Source: Betaproteobacteria bacterium
GTDB lineage: Bacteria > Pseudomonadota > Gammaproteobacteria > Burkholderiales > Rhodocyclaceae
NCBI GenBank assembly: GCA_009782565.1
Contig: WRIU01000006.1
Coordinates: 62,001-126,000 of the forward strand
Length of the DNA: 64,000 nt
Direction of reading: 5' to 3'
Shown here: positions 39,593 to 49,739 of the stretch, piece by piece
How positions within the stretch are numbered: position 1 is the stretch's first letter
Layout of the letters: every line of letters begins with the position of its first letter
Notes under the pieces: model-generated
Told to the model about the DNA's origin: nothing
The model's database searches: none
Seen by the model: only the letters and a program-made list of their open reading frames with translations
Made by a program: the position numbers and the translations under genes

Positions 39593-42079
39593 ATGAGCAA
39601 ACAACTTATCATCGCGGAAAAACCTTCGGTTGCCCAAGACATTGCCCGCGCCTTGGGCGGGTTTACCAAGGGAAAGGACTATTTCGAGTCGGATGATTAT
39701 GTGCTGTCCTCAGCCGTGGGACACCTGCTTGAGTTGAGCGCCCCCGAAGAATTCGAGGTCAAGCGCGGTAAATGGACGTTTGCCCACCTGCCGGTCATTC
39801 CGCCACACTTTGCCTTAAAACCGATCGAAAAAAGCAGCGACCGGCTCAAGCTCCTCGTCCGGCTTATGAAACGCAAGGATGTCACCGGCCTGATAAACGC
39901 CTGTGACGCGGGGCGCGAAGGCGAGTTGATCTTCAGCTTCATCGTTCGGCACTCGGGCGCGAACAAACCGGTCGAGCGGCTCTGGCTGCAATCCATGACC
40001 CCTTCGGCCATCCGCGAGGGCTTCCATCAGTTGCGCGCCGCCAGCGAAGTGGAAGGGCTACGCAATGCCGCCGTCTGCCGAGCCGAATCCGACTGGCTGA
40101 TCGGCATCAACGGCACACGGGCGATGACCGCCTTCAACTCCAAGACGGGGGGCTTTCACCTGACTACCGTGGGTCGGGTGCAGACCCCGACGCTGGCCAT
40201 CGTCGTCGAACGCGAAGACAAAATCCGCAAATTCAAGCCGCGCGACTACTGGGAACTGGAAGCCCGTTTTGCCTGCGCGGCAGGCGAATACACCGGGCGC
40301 TGGTTCGACGAACGGTTCAAGAAACCCGAAGGCGACGAGCACGCCAACGCCTTCCGTTTGTGGGACAAGCCCCGCGCTGAAGCCATCCTGAAGAAGTGCG
40401 ACGGCCAGCCGGGTACGGTTACGGAAGAATCCAAACCCTCTTCCCAGCTCTCGCCGCCACTTTTTGACCTCACCAGCCTGCAACGCGAAGCCAATGGACG
40501 TTTTGGCTTTTCGGCGCGCGTCACCCTGCAACTGGCGCAAGCCCTGTACGAAAAGCACAAGGCACTCACCTACCCGCGTACCGATTCCCGCGCGTTGCCG
40601 GAAGATTACCTGGGCACGGTCGGCGGCATCCTGAAGAACCTGCCGGAGACCTACGCGCCGTTTGCCGAAGAAATTGCCCGCCAGGGATGGGTGAAACCCA
40701 ACAAGCGCATTTTCAACAACGAAAAAATTTCCGACCACTTCGCCATCATCCCTACCGGCACGCAGCCCAAGAGCCTCTCGGAAGCCGAGCAAAAAATCTA
40801 CGACCTCGTCACCCGGCGCTTTCTCGCCGTGTTCTATCCGGCGGCGGAATACCGGGTCACGACCCGCGTCACCCGTATCCAGGACGAAGCTTTCAAGACC
40901 GAGGGCAAAGTGCTGCTTTCCCCCGGATGGCTCGCCATTTACGGCAAGGGCGCGAACGGTGGGGACGACGCGCGGCTGGTTCCGACGCAGCCCAATGAAA
41001 CGGTGCGTACCGAAGAAATCCTGCTTCGCGCCCTCCAGACCAAGCCACCAGCCCGTTTCAACGAAGCCACGCTGCTTTCCGCGATGGAAGGCGCGGGCAA
41101 AATGGTCGACGACGAAGAACTCCGTGCAGCGATGGCCGAACGCGGCCTCGGCACTCCGGCCACGCGGGCGCAGATCATCGAGGGGCTGATTGCCGAGCAA
41201 TACCTGCACCGCGACGGACGCGAACTGATTCCAAGCGGCAAGGCGTTCTCGCTCATTACCCTCATCAAGGGGCTAGGCATCGACGCCCTGGCCTCGCCCG
41301 AACTCACCGGCGGATGGGAATACAAACTCGCGCGCATGGAACGCGGCGAGCTTTCGCGCGAAGCCTTCATGAACGAAATCGCGGAGATGACGCGCGACGT
41401 CGTGGAACGCGCGCGCCGCTATGAGTCCGACACCGTACCCGGCGACTTCGCCACCCTTGCCGTGCCTTGCCCTAAATGCGGCAGTAAGGTGAAAGAGAAC
41501 TACAAGAAATTCGCCTGCCAATCCTGCGACTGGAGTACTTGGAAAATCGTCGCGGGCCGCCAATTCGAGATCGAAGAAATTGAAACCCTGTTGCGCGAAG
41601 GCCGCATCGGCCTCCTCACGGGTTTCCGCAACAGGATGGGACGCCTCTTCAACGCCGACGTCACGCTGAACGACGACAAACAGCCCGCGTTCGATTTCGG
41701 TCAGCCCAAAGAGGGCGAAGCGGATAGGGCGGTGGATTTTTCCGGCCAGGAACCCGTAGGTGCCTGCCCGAAATGCCACGCCCGCGTTTTCGACAGCGGC
41801 ATGGCCTACATCTGCGAAAAGACAACGGGGCCGGAAAAAAGCTGTGACTTCCGATCCGGCAAGATCATCCTCCAGCAACCCATCGAGCGCGAGCAGATGC
41901 AAAAACTCCTCGCCGAAGGCAAGACCGACCTCCTGCGCGGCTTCATTTCTGCCCGCACCCACCGCAAATTTTCCGCCTTCCTCGTGCGTGGGCAGGATGG
42001 CAAAGTAGGCTTCGAGTTTGAGCCTCGCGCGCCGAAAAGCAAAGCTCCCTCCCGTACGCGTATTGCGAAAGAAAAGTAG
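39593..42079 (+). CDS. topB: DNA topoisomerase III
   Basis: An 828-residue type IA topoisomerase. The Toprim domain (LIIAEKPSVAQDIARALGG, then INACDAGREGELIF) is followed by the catalytic core with Tyr in LTYPRTDSR. The C-terminus has zinc-ribbon-like modules: CPKCGSKVKENYKKFACQSC, CPKCHARVFDSG, and RSGKIILQQPIER repeats. The N-terminal sequence and domain order are those of TopB, not TopA. ATG 39593 (MSKQLIIAEK) is chosen over an upstream start. It occupies the place after dprA where smg and topA often lie. Confidence 0.93.
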   Translation: MSKQLIIAEKPSVAQDIARALGGFTKGKDYFESDDYVLSSAVGHLLELSAPEEFEVKRGKWTFAHLPVIPPHFALKPIEKSSDRLKLLVRLMKRKDVTGLINACDAGREGELIFSFIVRHSGANKPVERLWLQSMTPSAIREGFHQLRAASEVEGLRNAAVCRAESDWLIGINGTRAMTAFNSKTGGFHLTTVGRVQTPTLAIVVEREDKIRKFKPRDYWELEARFACAAGEYTGRWFDERFKKPEGDEHANAFRLWDKPRAEAILKKCDGQPGTVTEESKPSSQLSPPLFDLTSLQREANGRFGFSARVTLQLAQALYEKHKALTYPRTDSRALPEDYLGTVGGILKNLPETYAPFAEEIARQGWVKPNKRIFNNEKISDHFAIIPTGTQPKSLSEAEQKIYDLVTRRFLAVFYPAAEYRVTTRVTRIQDEAFKTEGKVLLSPGWLAIYGKGANGGDDARLVPTQPNETVRTEEILLRALQTKPPARFNEATLLSAMEGAGKMVDDEELRAAMAERGLGTPATRAQIIEGLIAEQYLHRDGRELIPSGKAFSLITLIKGLGIDALASPELTGGWEYKLARMERGELSREAFMNEIAEMTRDVVERARRYESDTVPGDFATLAVPCPKCGSKVKENYKKFACQSCDWSTWKIVAGRQFEIEEIETLLREGRIGLLTGFRNRMGRLFNADVTLNDDKQPAFDFGQPKEGEADRAVDFSGQEPVGACPKCHARVFDSGMAYICEKTTGPEKSCDFRSGKIILQQPIEREQMQKLLAEGKTDLLRGFISARTHRKFSAFLVRGQDGKVGFEFEPRAPKSKAPSRTRIAKEK

Positions 42080-42332
42080 CCGAGCTCTTTTGACTTATTT
42101 TTTCAAATTTAGTGCCCAAGGATAAAAATATTTATGCCTTCAAATACAAAGGCTAAACAATTAAATCTCAGAGCATTGCGATATTTTCTGGAAAAGAATT
42201 GAAAATTTTAAGAATGTGATAAATGTCACTACGCTCCGTTTACCCCACAAATATAGTTTGCTTGGGTCAGCGCTAGCTGAATAGGCACAGAATGCATTAT
42301 TCCCTGTGCATCTATCTTGAATGGAGCAAAAG

Positions 42333-43943
42333 ATGTTGAAAAATTTTCGATTGGGAACTCGTATTGGATCTGGGTTTGCCTGTATCGTTTTGATTTTTGT
42401 TGTAGTTTCTTTCATTATTTACACGGGATTAAGCAAGGTGGTAGAAGGAGCCTCCTTTATCCACGATGTTAATATTCAAAAAACAAAATATGCAAGTAAT
42501 ATGCGTGATCATATTTTTATGATGCGTCTTGCACGATTACAGTGGATATCCGATCGCAATGCACAAACAGCCAGAGAGGTTATAAAGAGCCGGATGGAAG
42601 TTCTCGCCAACATAGAAGAATTCGATAAGATTCTCAAAATTCGTTCTCACGGCGATGAAGTTCAGTTATTAAAAGAGATAAGAGAGAGTCTTGCCGCCTT
42701 GATTCCATTGCAGGAACAAATATTAAACGGTACTGCAAGCAATGAAGCGGATGCCATTGACAATTTAAGTAAGTACACCATGACAGCGATTGATCATGTT
42801 GGGAAATTGATGGAATACGAGAATCAACTCAACGCACTTCGCGCCAAAGAAATTGTAGCGGGCGCGCAGAAAGCCGAGATGATCCTTATGATTGCTTCTG
42901 TCATCGCGGTAGTGCTGACGCTGCTGACGGCGTTTCTGGTGACACGTTCGATCACGCAACCGGTCGGGCGCATTGTCGAGACGGTCGAGGTGATGGCAGG
43001 CGGCGACCTTTCGCGTGACATCGTTGTTGAATCGAAGGACGAAATCGGAACCTTGCAATCAGCGCTTGGGAACATGAGCGACAATCTTGCCAGGATGATC
43101 GGCGAAGTCCGCAATGGAGCCAAGCAGTTGATGACTTCGACCTCGGAGCTTTCCATCGCGGCGGCGGGCGTGCACAAAGGTTCCGAAATGCAATCCGATG
43201 CCGCTTCGGCAATGGCCGCAGCGCTTGAACAGATGTCGACCAGCATCAACCATGTCTCTGCACTCAGTGAGACCGCGCGGCAAACTTCCGCCGAAGCGGG
43301 GAAAGCGGCGCATTCCGGCTCCGATACGATTCACTCGATGGTCAACGAAATCCGCCTGGTCGCTGGAGCCATTGTGGAGGCAGCCGCCGAGGCGCAGCAA
43401 CTGGGCAAGGAATCCGAACGTATTTCCACGATCATCCACGTCATCCGCGACGTTGCCGACCAGACCAACCTCCTGGCGTTGAACGCCGCGATCGAAGCAG
43501 CGCGTGCCGGCGAACAGGGGCGCGGTTTTGCCGTCGTTGCCGACGAAGTACGCAAACTGGCCGAGAAAACGACCACTTCCGCACAGGAAATTACCGAAAT
43601 GATAAGCTCCATCCAGGCCGGAACCAGCGCAATGTCGACGCAAATGGAAACGACTGCCAAACGGATGCAGGAAGGTATGGAACTGGCGCAGAAGGCGGGA
43701 GGCGCGATTGGCGATATTGATACCAGCGCGCAGCAGGTTGTGCAAATGATTGACGAAGTTTCCAGTGCGCTCAAGGAACAGACAGCCGCCAGCCACGATA
43801 TTGCCGTTCGGGTCGAGCAGATCGTGCAGATGATTGAGGAAAATTCCAGCGCCGCTGGCGGTACAAACACTATCGTCAGTGAGTTGAATACGCTGGCAGA
43901 AACATTGAGCGGCGGCGTCGAACGTTTCCGGGTAGTCGGCTGA
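42333..43943 (+). CDS. Methyl-accepting chemotaxis protein with four-helix-bundle sensor
   Basis: A 536-residue receptor. The first membrane segment is at about residues 12-33, followed by a helical periplasmic domain of the 4HB_MCP type (TKYASNMRDHIFMMRLARLQWISDRNA), the second segment at about 180-200 (MILMIASVIAVVLTLLTAFLV), a HAMP domain, and a signalling domain with the tip [41 protein letters not shown] 42333 follows GGAGCAAAAG. The sensor-coding part is AT-rich and the rest GC-rich, with a sharp change near the second membrane segment. Ligand unknown. The 250-base AT-rich region upstream holds no gene. Confidence 0.95.
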   Translation: MLKNFRLGTRIGSGFACIVLIFVVVSFIIYTGLSKVVEGASFIHDVNIQKTKYASNMRDHIFMMRLARLQWISDRNAQTAREVIKSRMEVLANIEEFDKILKIRSHGDEVQLLKEIRESLAALIPLQEQILNGTASNEADAIDNLSKYTMTAIDHVGKLMEYENQLNALRAKEIVAGAQKAEMILMIASVIAVVLTLLTAFLVTRSITQPVGRIVETVEVMAGGDLSRDIVVESKDEIGTLQSALGNMSDNLARMIGEVRNGAKQLMTSTSELSIAAAGVHKGSEMQSDAASAMAAALEQMSTSINHVSALSETARQTSAEAGKAAHSGSDTIHSMVNEIRLVAGAIVEAAAEAQQLGKESERISTIIHVIRDVADQTNLLALNAAIEAARAGEQGRGFAVVADEVRKLAEKTTTSAQEITEMISSIQAGTSAMSTQMETTAKRMQEGMELAQKAGGAIGDIDTSAQQVVQMIDEVSSALKEQTAASHDIAVRVEQIVQMIEENSSAAGGTNTIVSELNTLAETLSGGVERFRVVG

Positions 43944-43978
43944 TACGTTTTGAAGCCCCTTGCTTTTGTCGATACTTC

Positions 43979-44024
43979 GCCAGCCTTTCGCTCACGGACA
44001 TGAGAGAAGGGCTGGCAAAATTTT
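43979..44024 (+). terminator. Terminator after the second chemoreceptor
   Basis: GCCAGCCTTTCGCTC (43979-43993) pairs with GAGAGAAGGGCTGGC (44002-44016) with two mismatches, followed by AAAATTTTG. The trailing run is AT-rich, not a pure T-tract. Confidence 0.65.
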
Positions 44025-44091
44025 GTCATGGCTTATCGGCAAGCCGTCTTCTTGATCTATCCTTCGCCTTTTCAGTCAGGCTTTTTTCTTT

Positions 44092-45717
44092 GTGACCGCG
44101 CCATACCCCCCCGAACTCCTCCGCGACATTGAGCGCCGCCGTACCTTCGCCATCATTTCCCACCCGGACGCGGGCAAAACTACGCTGACCGAAAAGCTGC
44201 TGCTGTTCGGCGGCGCAATCCAGCTCGCGGGGACGGTGCGGGCGCGCAAATCCGCACGGCACGCCACTTCCGACTGGATGGAAGTTGAGAAACAGCGCGG
44301 CATCTCCGTGACCAGCTCCGTGATGCAATTCGAGTATCAGGGGCATACCATCAACCTGCTCGACACGCCGGGGCACGAAGACTTTTCCGAAGATACCTAC
44401 CGTGTGCTCACCGCCGTAGACGCGGCGGTGATGGTGATCGACGCCGCCAAGGGCGTGGAAGCGCAGACCATCAAGCTGCTCAAGGTCTGCCGTCTGCGGA
44501 ACACCCCGATCATCACCTTCATCAATAAACTCGACCGCGAAGTACGCGCCCCTTTCGACCTGCTGGCCGAAATTGAAGACGTGCTCAAAATTTCCTGCGC
44601 CCCCGTTACTTGGCCGATCGGCATGGGCAAGGCTTTTCGCGGCGTCTATCATCTGCTGGCCGACCATATGCTGGCCTTCGCCCCAGGCGAAGAGCAAAAA
44701 AGCGAAGCGCAGATCGTCGCGGGCCTCGGCAACCTGGAACTCGACCACCGTTACCCGCTTGAAATCGGTCAGGTACGGGACGACGTGGCCTTGCTCCACG
44801 ACGCCTCTCCCCCCTTCGATCTTGCGGAATTCCTCGCGGGGCAACAAAGCCCCGTGTTCTTCGGTTCTGGCATCAACAATTTCGGAGTACAGGAAATCCT
44901 CCAGGCTTTGATCGACTGGGCGCCGCCGCCCCAAGCGAGAATCGCCTCCACCGGGCAAGGCGATGGAAAAACGCGCATGGTGCAACCGGCGGAAGCTGCT
45001 TTCTCCGGTTTCGTCTTCAAAATCCAGGCCAATATGGACCCCCGCCACCGCGACCGCATCGCCTTCTTCCGCATCTGTTCGGGCCGTTACGCTTCCGGCA
45101 TGAAAGTGCGTCATGTGCGAGTCGGGCGCGACATGAAGCTCGCCAACGCCCTCACCTTCATGGCCAATGAGCGCATCCTGAAAGAAGACGGCGTAGCCGG
45201 AGACATCATCGGCATCCATAACCACGGCCAGTTGCAGATCGGCGACACCCTGACCGAAGGTGAGGCGCTGGGTTTCAAGGGCATCCCCTATTTTTCGCCG
45301 GAACTTTTCCGCGCCGCGCGCCTGCGCGATCCGCTCAAATCCAAGCAGTTACAGAAAGGATTGCGGGAACTCGGGGAAGAAGGAGCCATCCAGGTCTTTG
45401 AACTCGAAGGCGGGCAAATGCTTCTGGGCGCAATCGGCCAACTGCAATTTGAAGTCGTCGCCCAACGCCTGAAGGACGAATACAAGGTCGATGCCATCTT
45501 CGACAACGCCGACATCCATACTGCGCGCTGGCTCACCTTTCCCGATGAGCTTACCCGCCGCAATTTCGAGCGGGAACAGGCGCTACGGCTTGGCCGGGAC
45601 GTCGATGGCAACCTCGTCTATCTCGCCGGTAGCCGTTACAACCTGGAAGTGACGATGGAAAAATGGCCGAAAGTCACCTTCCTCGCCACCCGCGAACATG
45701 GGCAGGCGTTTGCCTGA
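44092..45717 (+). CDS. prfC: Peptide chain release factor 3
   Basis: A 541-residue GTPase that recycles RF1 and RF2 after termination. GTP-binding motifs are [21 protein letters not shown] (G1), [11 protein letters not shown] (G2), DTPGHEDF (G3) and NKLDRE (G4). The region from about residue 290 ([31 protein letters not shown]) is domain II of RF3. Starts with GTG; the ribosome site is weak (AGG). Not an EF-G: the domain content and length fit RF3. Confidence 0.96.
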   Translation: MTAPYPPELLRDIERRRTFAIISHPDAGKTTLTEKLLLFGGAIQLAGTVRARKSARHATSDWMEVEKQRGISVTSSVMQFEYQGHTINLLDTPGHEDFSEDTYRVLTAVDAAVMVIDAAKGVEAQTIKLLKVCRLRNTPIITFINKLDREVRAPFDLLAEIEDVLKISCAPVTWPIGMGKAFRGVYHLLADHMLAFAPGEEQKSEAQIVAGLGNLELDHRYPLEIGQVRDDVALLHDASPPFDLAEFLAGQQSPVFFGSGINNFGVQEILQALIDWAPPPQARIASTGQGDGKTRMVQPAEAAFSGFVFKIQANMDPRHRDRIAFFRICSGRYASGMKVRHVRVGRDMKLANALTFMANERILKEDGVAGDIIGIHNHGQLQIGDTLTEGEALGFKGIPYFSPELFRAARLRDPLKSKQLQKGLRELGEEGAIQVFELEGGQMLLGAIGQLQFEVVAQRLKDEYKVDAIFDNADIHTARWLTFPDELTRRNFEREQALRLGRDVDGNLVYLAGSRYNLEVTMEKWPKVTFLATREHGQAFA

Positions 45718-45726
45718 GCCCTGCCG

Positions 45727-46269
45727 ATGAATACCCCACGACCCGACGATGAAAAGGACGTGACCCGCCCGATGGGCCGGGGCATGGCCTGGCTGGCGGC
45801 GCTGGCGCTGATCGGTGTGCTGTGGCTCTTCTTCGAGGGCATACAGGACAGGCGCGCCAACCCCAACCGGCATCTTGCCGTCGCCCCCGGCGCAGCCTCC
45901 GAACTGGTCTTGAAGCGCAACCCTGCCGGGCACTACTTCGTACCCGGCCTCATCAATGGACAACCCGTCAACTTCATGCTCGACACCGGGGCGACCCAGG
46001 TCGCCCTGCCTGCCAAACTTGGCAAACCGCTCGGCCTACGCGCCATCGGCCCGGCGGTTTATGTCGCTACCGCCAATGGAGCCGTCGAAGCCCGGATGAC
46101 CCTCATCGACGAACTTGCCTTCGGCCCTTTTGTCCTGCGCCAGATACAGGCCACCCTCAACCCCGGCATGGATAACGACGATACCATCCTGCTGGGCATG
46201 AACGTGCTCAAACAACTGGAATTTACGCAGCGTGGAGATACGCTGGTGTTGAGGGCGCTGGAGCGGTAA
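45727..46269 (+). CDS. Membrane-anchored retropepsin-like aspartic protease
   Basis: A 180-residue protein with one N-terminal membrane anchor (GMAWLAALALIGVLWLFFEGI) and a clan AA aspartic protease domain. The active-site triad is in VNFMLDTGATQVALP, and the domain ends TILLGMNVLKQLEFTQRGDTLVLR. Such single-domain TIGR02281-type proteins presumably dimerise to form an active site; their substrates are unknown. It begins 9 bases after prfC. Confidence 0.85.
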   Translation: MNTPRPDDEKDVTRPMGRGMAWLAALALIGVLWLFFEGIQDRRANPNRHLAVAPGAASELVLKRNPAGHYFVPGLINGQPVNFMLDTGATQVALPAKLGKPLGLRAIGPAVYVATANGAVEARMTLIDELAFGPFVLRQIQATLNPGMDNDDTILLGMNVLKQLEFTQRGDTLVLRALER

Positions 46270-46363
46270 AGGTTCTGATCGCTTCTCCTATACAAAACCA
46301 TACATGCCACCCACGGGTCGGTTGTTAGACTTCGCGTCATTTCCTTTGACAGAGAGTCCTGCA

Positions 46364-47731
46364 ATGAAGCGGATCAAGTGGATTTATGGCGTATTGTTTG
46401 CCGTGCTGACGGTGTTGTGGTTATTTGCCGAGCAGCCTTGGGGACAAAGCTACACCTTTTTCCAACTGCGCCACACTGTGATCGACTACACGGGCTTTAT
46501 CGCAATGGGGGCGATGAGTCTGGCGATGATCCTGGCGATTCGTCCGGTAGCGCTGGAGCCTTGGGTCGGTGGGCTGGACAAGAGCTACCGCTTGCACAAA
46601 TGGCTGGGCATTACCGCGCTGTCGGCGGGCGCGGTGCATTGGCTTTGGGCCACGGGCGTGAAATGGGCGGTGGGTTGGGGATGGCTGGAGCGCCCGCGTC
46701 ACGGTCATCGCCCGGTGATTGATGAGTCGATACAGAAAACTTTTCTGGAACATCTGGAACAGCATGTCCTGGGAATGCGCCATATGGCAGAGATTGTGGG
46801 CGAGTGGGCATTCTATGTCGCGGCAGTGCTGATCGTATTGGCGCTCATCAAGTGGTTTCCGTATCGGTATTTTTTCAAAACGCATCGCGTCATTGCCGTT
46901 GCCTACCTGGTACTGGTGTTTCATTCGGTATTTCTCATCAAGTTTTCCCATTGGACGTCCTCCTCCCCGGTAGCCTGGGTTTCCCTGTTGTTGATGGTGG
47001 GCGGCACGGTTGGCGCGATATCGAGCCTGAGAGGCCGGATCGGCCATCAGCGACGGGCGCTCGGCGTAGTGGAGGCGTTGCACAACGCTGGTGACGGGGT
47101 GCTGGAAGTCAGTATCCGGCTGCCTCGTGACCGTTGGGAAGGGCATGACGCGGGGCAATTCGCGTTCGTGAGTTTTTACGACGGTAACGGCAAAGAAGCG
47201 CATCCGTTCACGATTTCCTCAGCCTGGAAAAATGATGGGCTGCTGCGCTTCCATGTGAAAAATCTTGGCGACCACACCGCCCGCTTGCCTGTAACGCTGA
47301 AGGCGGGAGACCGCGCGATGGTCGAGGGGCCTTACGGATGTTTCCGCTTCGAGAGCGACAAGCCCCGGCAAATCTGGGTCGCGGGCGGTATCGGCATTAC
47401 GCCCTTTCTGGCGAGGCTGGAAGAGTTCGCTCACTGTGGCGTAGCAAAAGGCGCGGTGGATTTGTTTTATTGCGTCAGGAATCCGGATGAAACGTTTATC
47501 AACAATCTGGAACAACTCGCCAAGGCAGCCGGTGCGGCTCTGCATGTCATCGTCGACGGGCGTGATCCCCGGCTGGATGCTGAAAAGCTCTGCGCCGAAG
47601 TGCCGGAATGGAAAAACGCTTCGCTGTGGTTCTGCGGCCCCTCAGGGTTCGGCCAGGCCTTGTGCCAAGGGCTGGTATCGCGTGGTTTTGAGGCGAAGCG
47701 TTTTCATCAGGAGCTATTTGAGATGCGATAA
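46364..47731 (+). CDS. Ferric reductase-like transmembrane flavoprotein
   Basis: A 455-residue membrane oxidoreductase. Six hydrophobic segments fill about residues 1-220, with histidines suited to bind heme (LHKWLGITALSAGAVHWLWA, FFKTHRVIAVAYLVLVFHSVF). The C-terminal half is a ferredoxin-reductase module: FAD site HPFTISSAW, NAD(P)-binding GGIGITPFLARLEEF, and CGPSGFGQAL. This is the NADPH oxidase/ferric reductase superfamily. ATG 46364 is chosen for the membrane start MKRIKWIYGVL. Physiological acceptor unknown. Confidence 0.88.
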   Translation: MKRIKWIYGVLFAVLTVLWLFAEQPWGQSYTFFQLRHTVIDYTGFIAMGAMSLAMILAIRPVALEPWVGGLDKSYRLHKWLGITALSAGAVHWLWATGVKWAVGWGWLERPRHGHRPVIDESIQKTFLEHLEQHVLGMRHMAEIVGEWAFYVAAVLIVLALIKWFPYRYFFKTHRVIAVAYLVLVFHSVFLIKFSHWTSSSPVAWVSLLLMVGGTVGAISSLRGRIGHQRRALGVVEALHNAGDGVLEVSIRLPRDRWEGHDAGQFAFVSFYDGNGKEAHPFTISSAWKNDGLLRFHVKNLGDHTARLPVTLKAGDRAMVEGPYGCFRFESDKPRQIWVAGGIGITPFLARLEEFAHCGVAKGAVDLFYCVRNPDETFINNLEQLAKAAGAALHVIVDGRDPRLDAEKLCAEVPEWKNASLWFCGPSGFGQALCQGLVSRGFEAKRFHQELFEMR

Positions 47732-47733
47732 AT

Positions 47734-47760
47734 GCGAGGGTGGCATCCTCGCCCGTTTTA
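47734..47760 (+). terminator. Terminator after the ferric reductase-like gene
   Basis: GCGAGG (47734-47739) pairs with CCTCGC (47747-47752) and is followed by CCGTTTTA, three bases after the stop codon. Confidence 0.6.
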
Positions 47761-47823
47761 GTGGGTAAGGAGTTCCGGTACACTCTCCTGTGCGACCGAG
47801 TTTCTTTTTCATACAGATAGCAC

Positions 47824-48963
47824 ATGACCGAACCGCAACCTTCCCCTCAATCCGTCGGCCTCGTCGCGCCGCAAACGGCTCGCTTTGAAGAAGCGTTGCC
47901 TTTGCGTAGCGGCGCGCACCTGGATGGTTACGAACTCGTTTTTGAAACTTACGGCACGCTGAACGCCGCACGCAGCAACGCCGTGCTGGTGTGCCACGCG
48001 CTGTCGGGTTCGCATCATGTAGCGGGTCGTTATGCCGGGGAAGAAGAGGATTCCGGCTGGTGGAACAATCTGGTTGGCCCCGGCAAGCCGCTCGATACCG
48101 GCAAGTTTTTCGTGATCGGGGTCAATAACCTGGGGGGGTGCCACGGCTCAACCGGACCGCGCTCGATCAATCCCGCCACGGGGTGTCCCTGGGGGGCGGA
48201 TTTTCCTTTCGTCACGGTCGAGGATTGGGTGGATGCCCAGGCACGGCTCGCGGACAAACTCGGCATCGAGAGTTTCGCGGCGGTTATCGGCGGGAGCCTC
48301 GGGGGGATGCAGGCGCTTTCATGGACTCTGCAATACCCTGAACGGGTGCGTTACGCGGCGGCCATTGCCTCTGCGGCCAAGCTCTCCGCGCAGAATATCG
48401 CGTTCAACGAAGTGGCGCGTCAGGCCATTTTGACCGATCCCGATTTCCACGACGGCCACTTTTACGAGCACGGTACGCTGCCGGAGCGCGGTTTGCGGCT
48501 GGCGCGGATGGTGGGGCATATCACTTATCTCTCCGATGACTCGATGGGCGAGAAATTCGGTCGCAGCCTGCGCCACGGCAAGGCGGTGTACAGCTACGAC
48601 GTGGAATTCGAGATCGAGTCTTACCTGCGCCATCAAGGGGACAGGTTCTCGCGGCAGTTCGACGCCAATACATATCTGCTGACAACCAAGGCGCTAGATT
48701 ATTACGATCCCGCCCTCGCGCACGGTGGCAACCTGACGGCGGCGCTGGCTGCCGCGCGGGCAGGCTTCCTGGTTGTGGCGTTTACGACGGATTGGCGTTT
48801 CTCGCCTGATCGTTCGCACGAGATCGTCTATGCGTTGGCGCACAACGGGCGCGATGTCACTTACGCCGAGATCGACTGCGCCGCCGGACACGACTCCTTT
48901 CTGCTCGACGACCCGCAATACCATGCCGTGCTTGCGGCGTGGTTCGACCGCATCGAGGTGTGA
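47824..48963 (+). CDS. metX: Homoserine O-acyltransferase MetX
   Basis: A 379-residue alpha/beta-hydrolase enzyme acylating homoserine for methionine synthesis. Motifs are [33 protein letters not shown], the nucleophile elbow [14 protein letters not shown] (catalytic Ser), [12 protein letters not shown] (Asp) and [12 protein letters not shown] (His). Succinyl or acetyl specificity is not settled by these motifs; proteobacterial enzymes paired with metW are often succinyl-specific. It is followed at once by metW. Confidence 0.97.
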   Translation: MTEPQPSPQSVGLVAPQTARFEEALPLRSGAHLDGYELVFETYGTLNAARSNAVLVCHALSGSHHVAGRYAGEEEDSGWWNNLVGPGKPLDTGKFFVIGVNNLGGCHGSTGPRSINPATGCPWGADFPFVTVEDWVDAQARLADKLGIESFAAVIGGSLGGMQALSWTLQYPERVRYAAAIASAAKLSAQNIAFNEVARQAILTDPDFHDGHFYEHGTLPERGLRLARMVGHITYLSDDSMGEKFGRSLRHGKAVYSYDVEFEIESYLRHQGDRFSRQFDANTYLLTTKALDYYDPALAHGGNLTAALAAARAGFLVVAFTTDWRFSPDRSHEIVYALAHNGRDVTYAEIDCAAGHDSFLLDDPQYHAVLAAWFDRIEV

Positions 48964-48966
48964 CAG

Positions 48967-49554
48967 ATGGTTGCCTATCGTTACGATTACGATGTGATTG
49001 CACAATGGATCGGGCACGGCGAAAAAGTGCTCGACTTGGGTTGCGGGGATGGTGGCCTGTTGCGTCACCTGATCGAGACGCGGAAAGTGCGCGGTTACGG
49101 AGTGGAAAACGATCCGGAAAAGATTCTTGCCTGTGTCAGGAATGGCATCAACGTGATCCAGGCGGACATGGATCGCGGCCTGACCGGATTCGATGACGGC
49201 TTTTTCGATCATGTCATCATGAGCCTGTCGCTCCAGGCCATGCACAATACGCAGGGCATCCTCGCCGAAATGCTGCGGGTAGGGCGCGAGGCAGTGGTGA
49301 GTTTCCCGAACTTCGGTTACTGGCAGCATCGCCAGAGCATCCTCAATGGCCGCATGCCAGTCTCCAAGAGCCTGCCGCACCAGTGGTTCAATACGCCGAA
49401 CGTCCGCTTCTTCACGATCAACGATTTCGAGGCCTTGTGCGCGGACTCCGGCATCGCCATCCACAAGCGACTGGCGTTCGATGAAGGCAAGGTGATCGTC
49501 GACGACCCGAATTTTCTCGCCAGCGTGGCAGTGTACCGGCTTGGCCGGGATTGA
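48967..49554 (+). CDS. metW: Methionine biosynthesis protein MetW
   Basis: A 195-residue SAM-dependent-methyltransferase-fold protein. The SAM-binding motif is VLDLGCGDGGLLRHLI, followed by GYGVENDPEKILACVRNGINVIQADMDRGL and VVSFPNFGYWQHR. MetW is needed for full MetX activity in several proteobacteria. Three bases separate it from metX, so they form an operon. Confidence 0.97.
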   Translation: MVAYRYDYDVIAQWIGHGEKVLDLGCGDGGLLRHLIETRKVRGYGVENDPEKILACVRNGINVIQADMDRGLTGFDDGFFDHVIMSLSLQAMHNTQGILAEMLRVGREAVVSFPNFGYWQHRQSILNGRMPVSKSLPHQWFNTPNVRFFTINDFEALCADSGIAIHKRLAFDEGKVIVDDPNFLASVAVYRLGRD

Positions 49555-49739
49555 GCGCGCCCTTACTGCGAACGTAAGCAAGTTTTAGTCTGTTGACAGC
49601 GAGGGGGGACTGTGCCACTGTCATGTTTGTATGCCTACTGTACTCAATCAATAGTCGGATAGTGGTGCTTAGTTCCGGTATTGGGTTATTCGGCCTTGTG
49701 AAATAAGGAATTGCTCAAGACAGACGAGTTAAAAATATT

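Noticed and set aside
44026-45225. Long open frame antisense to prfC
   Set aside because: It is a shadow of prfC, with low-complexity translation and no family features.
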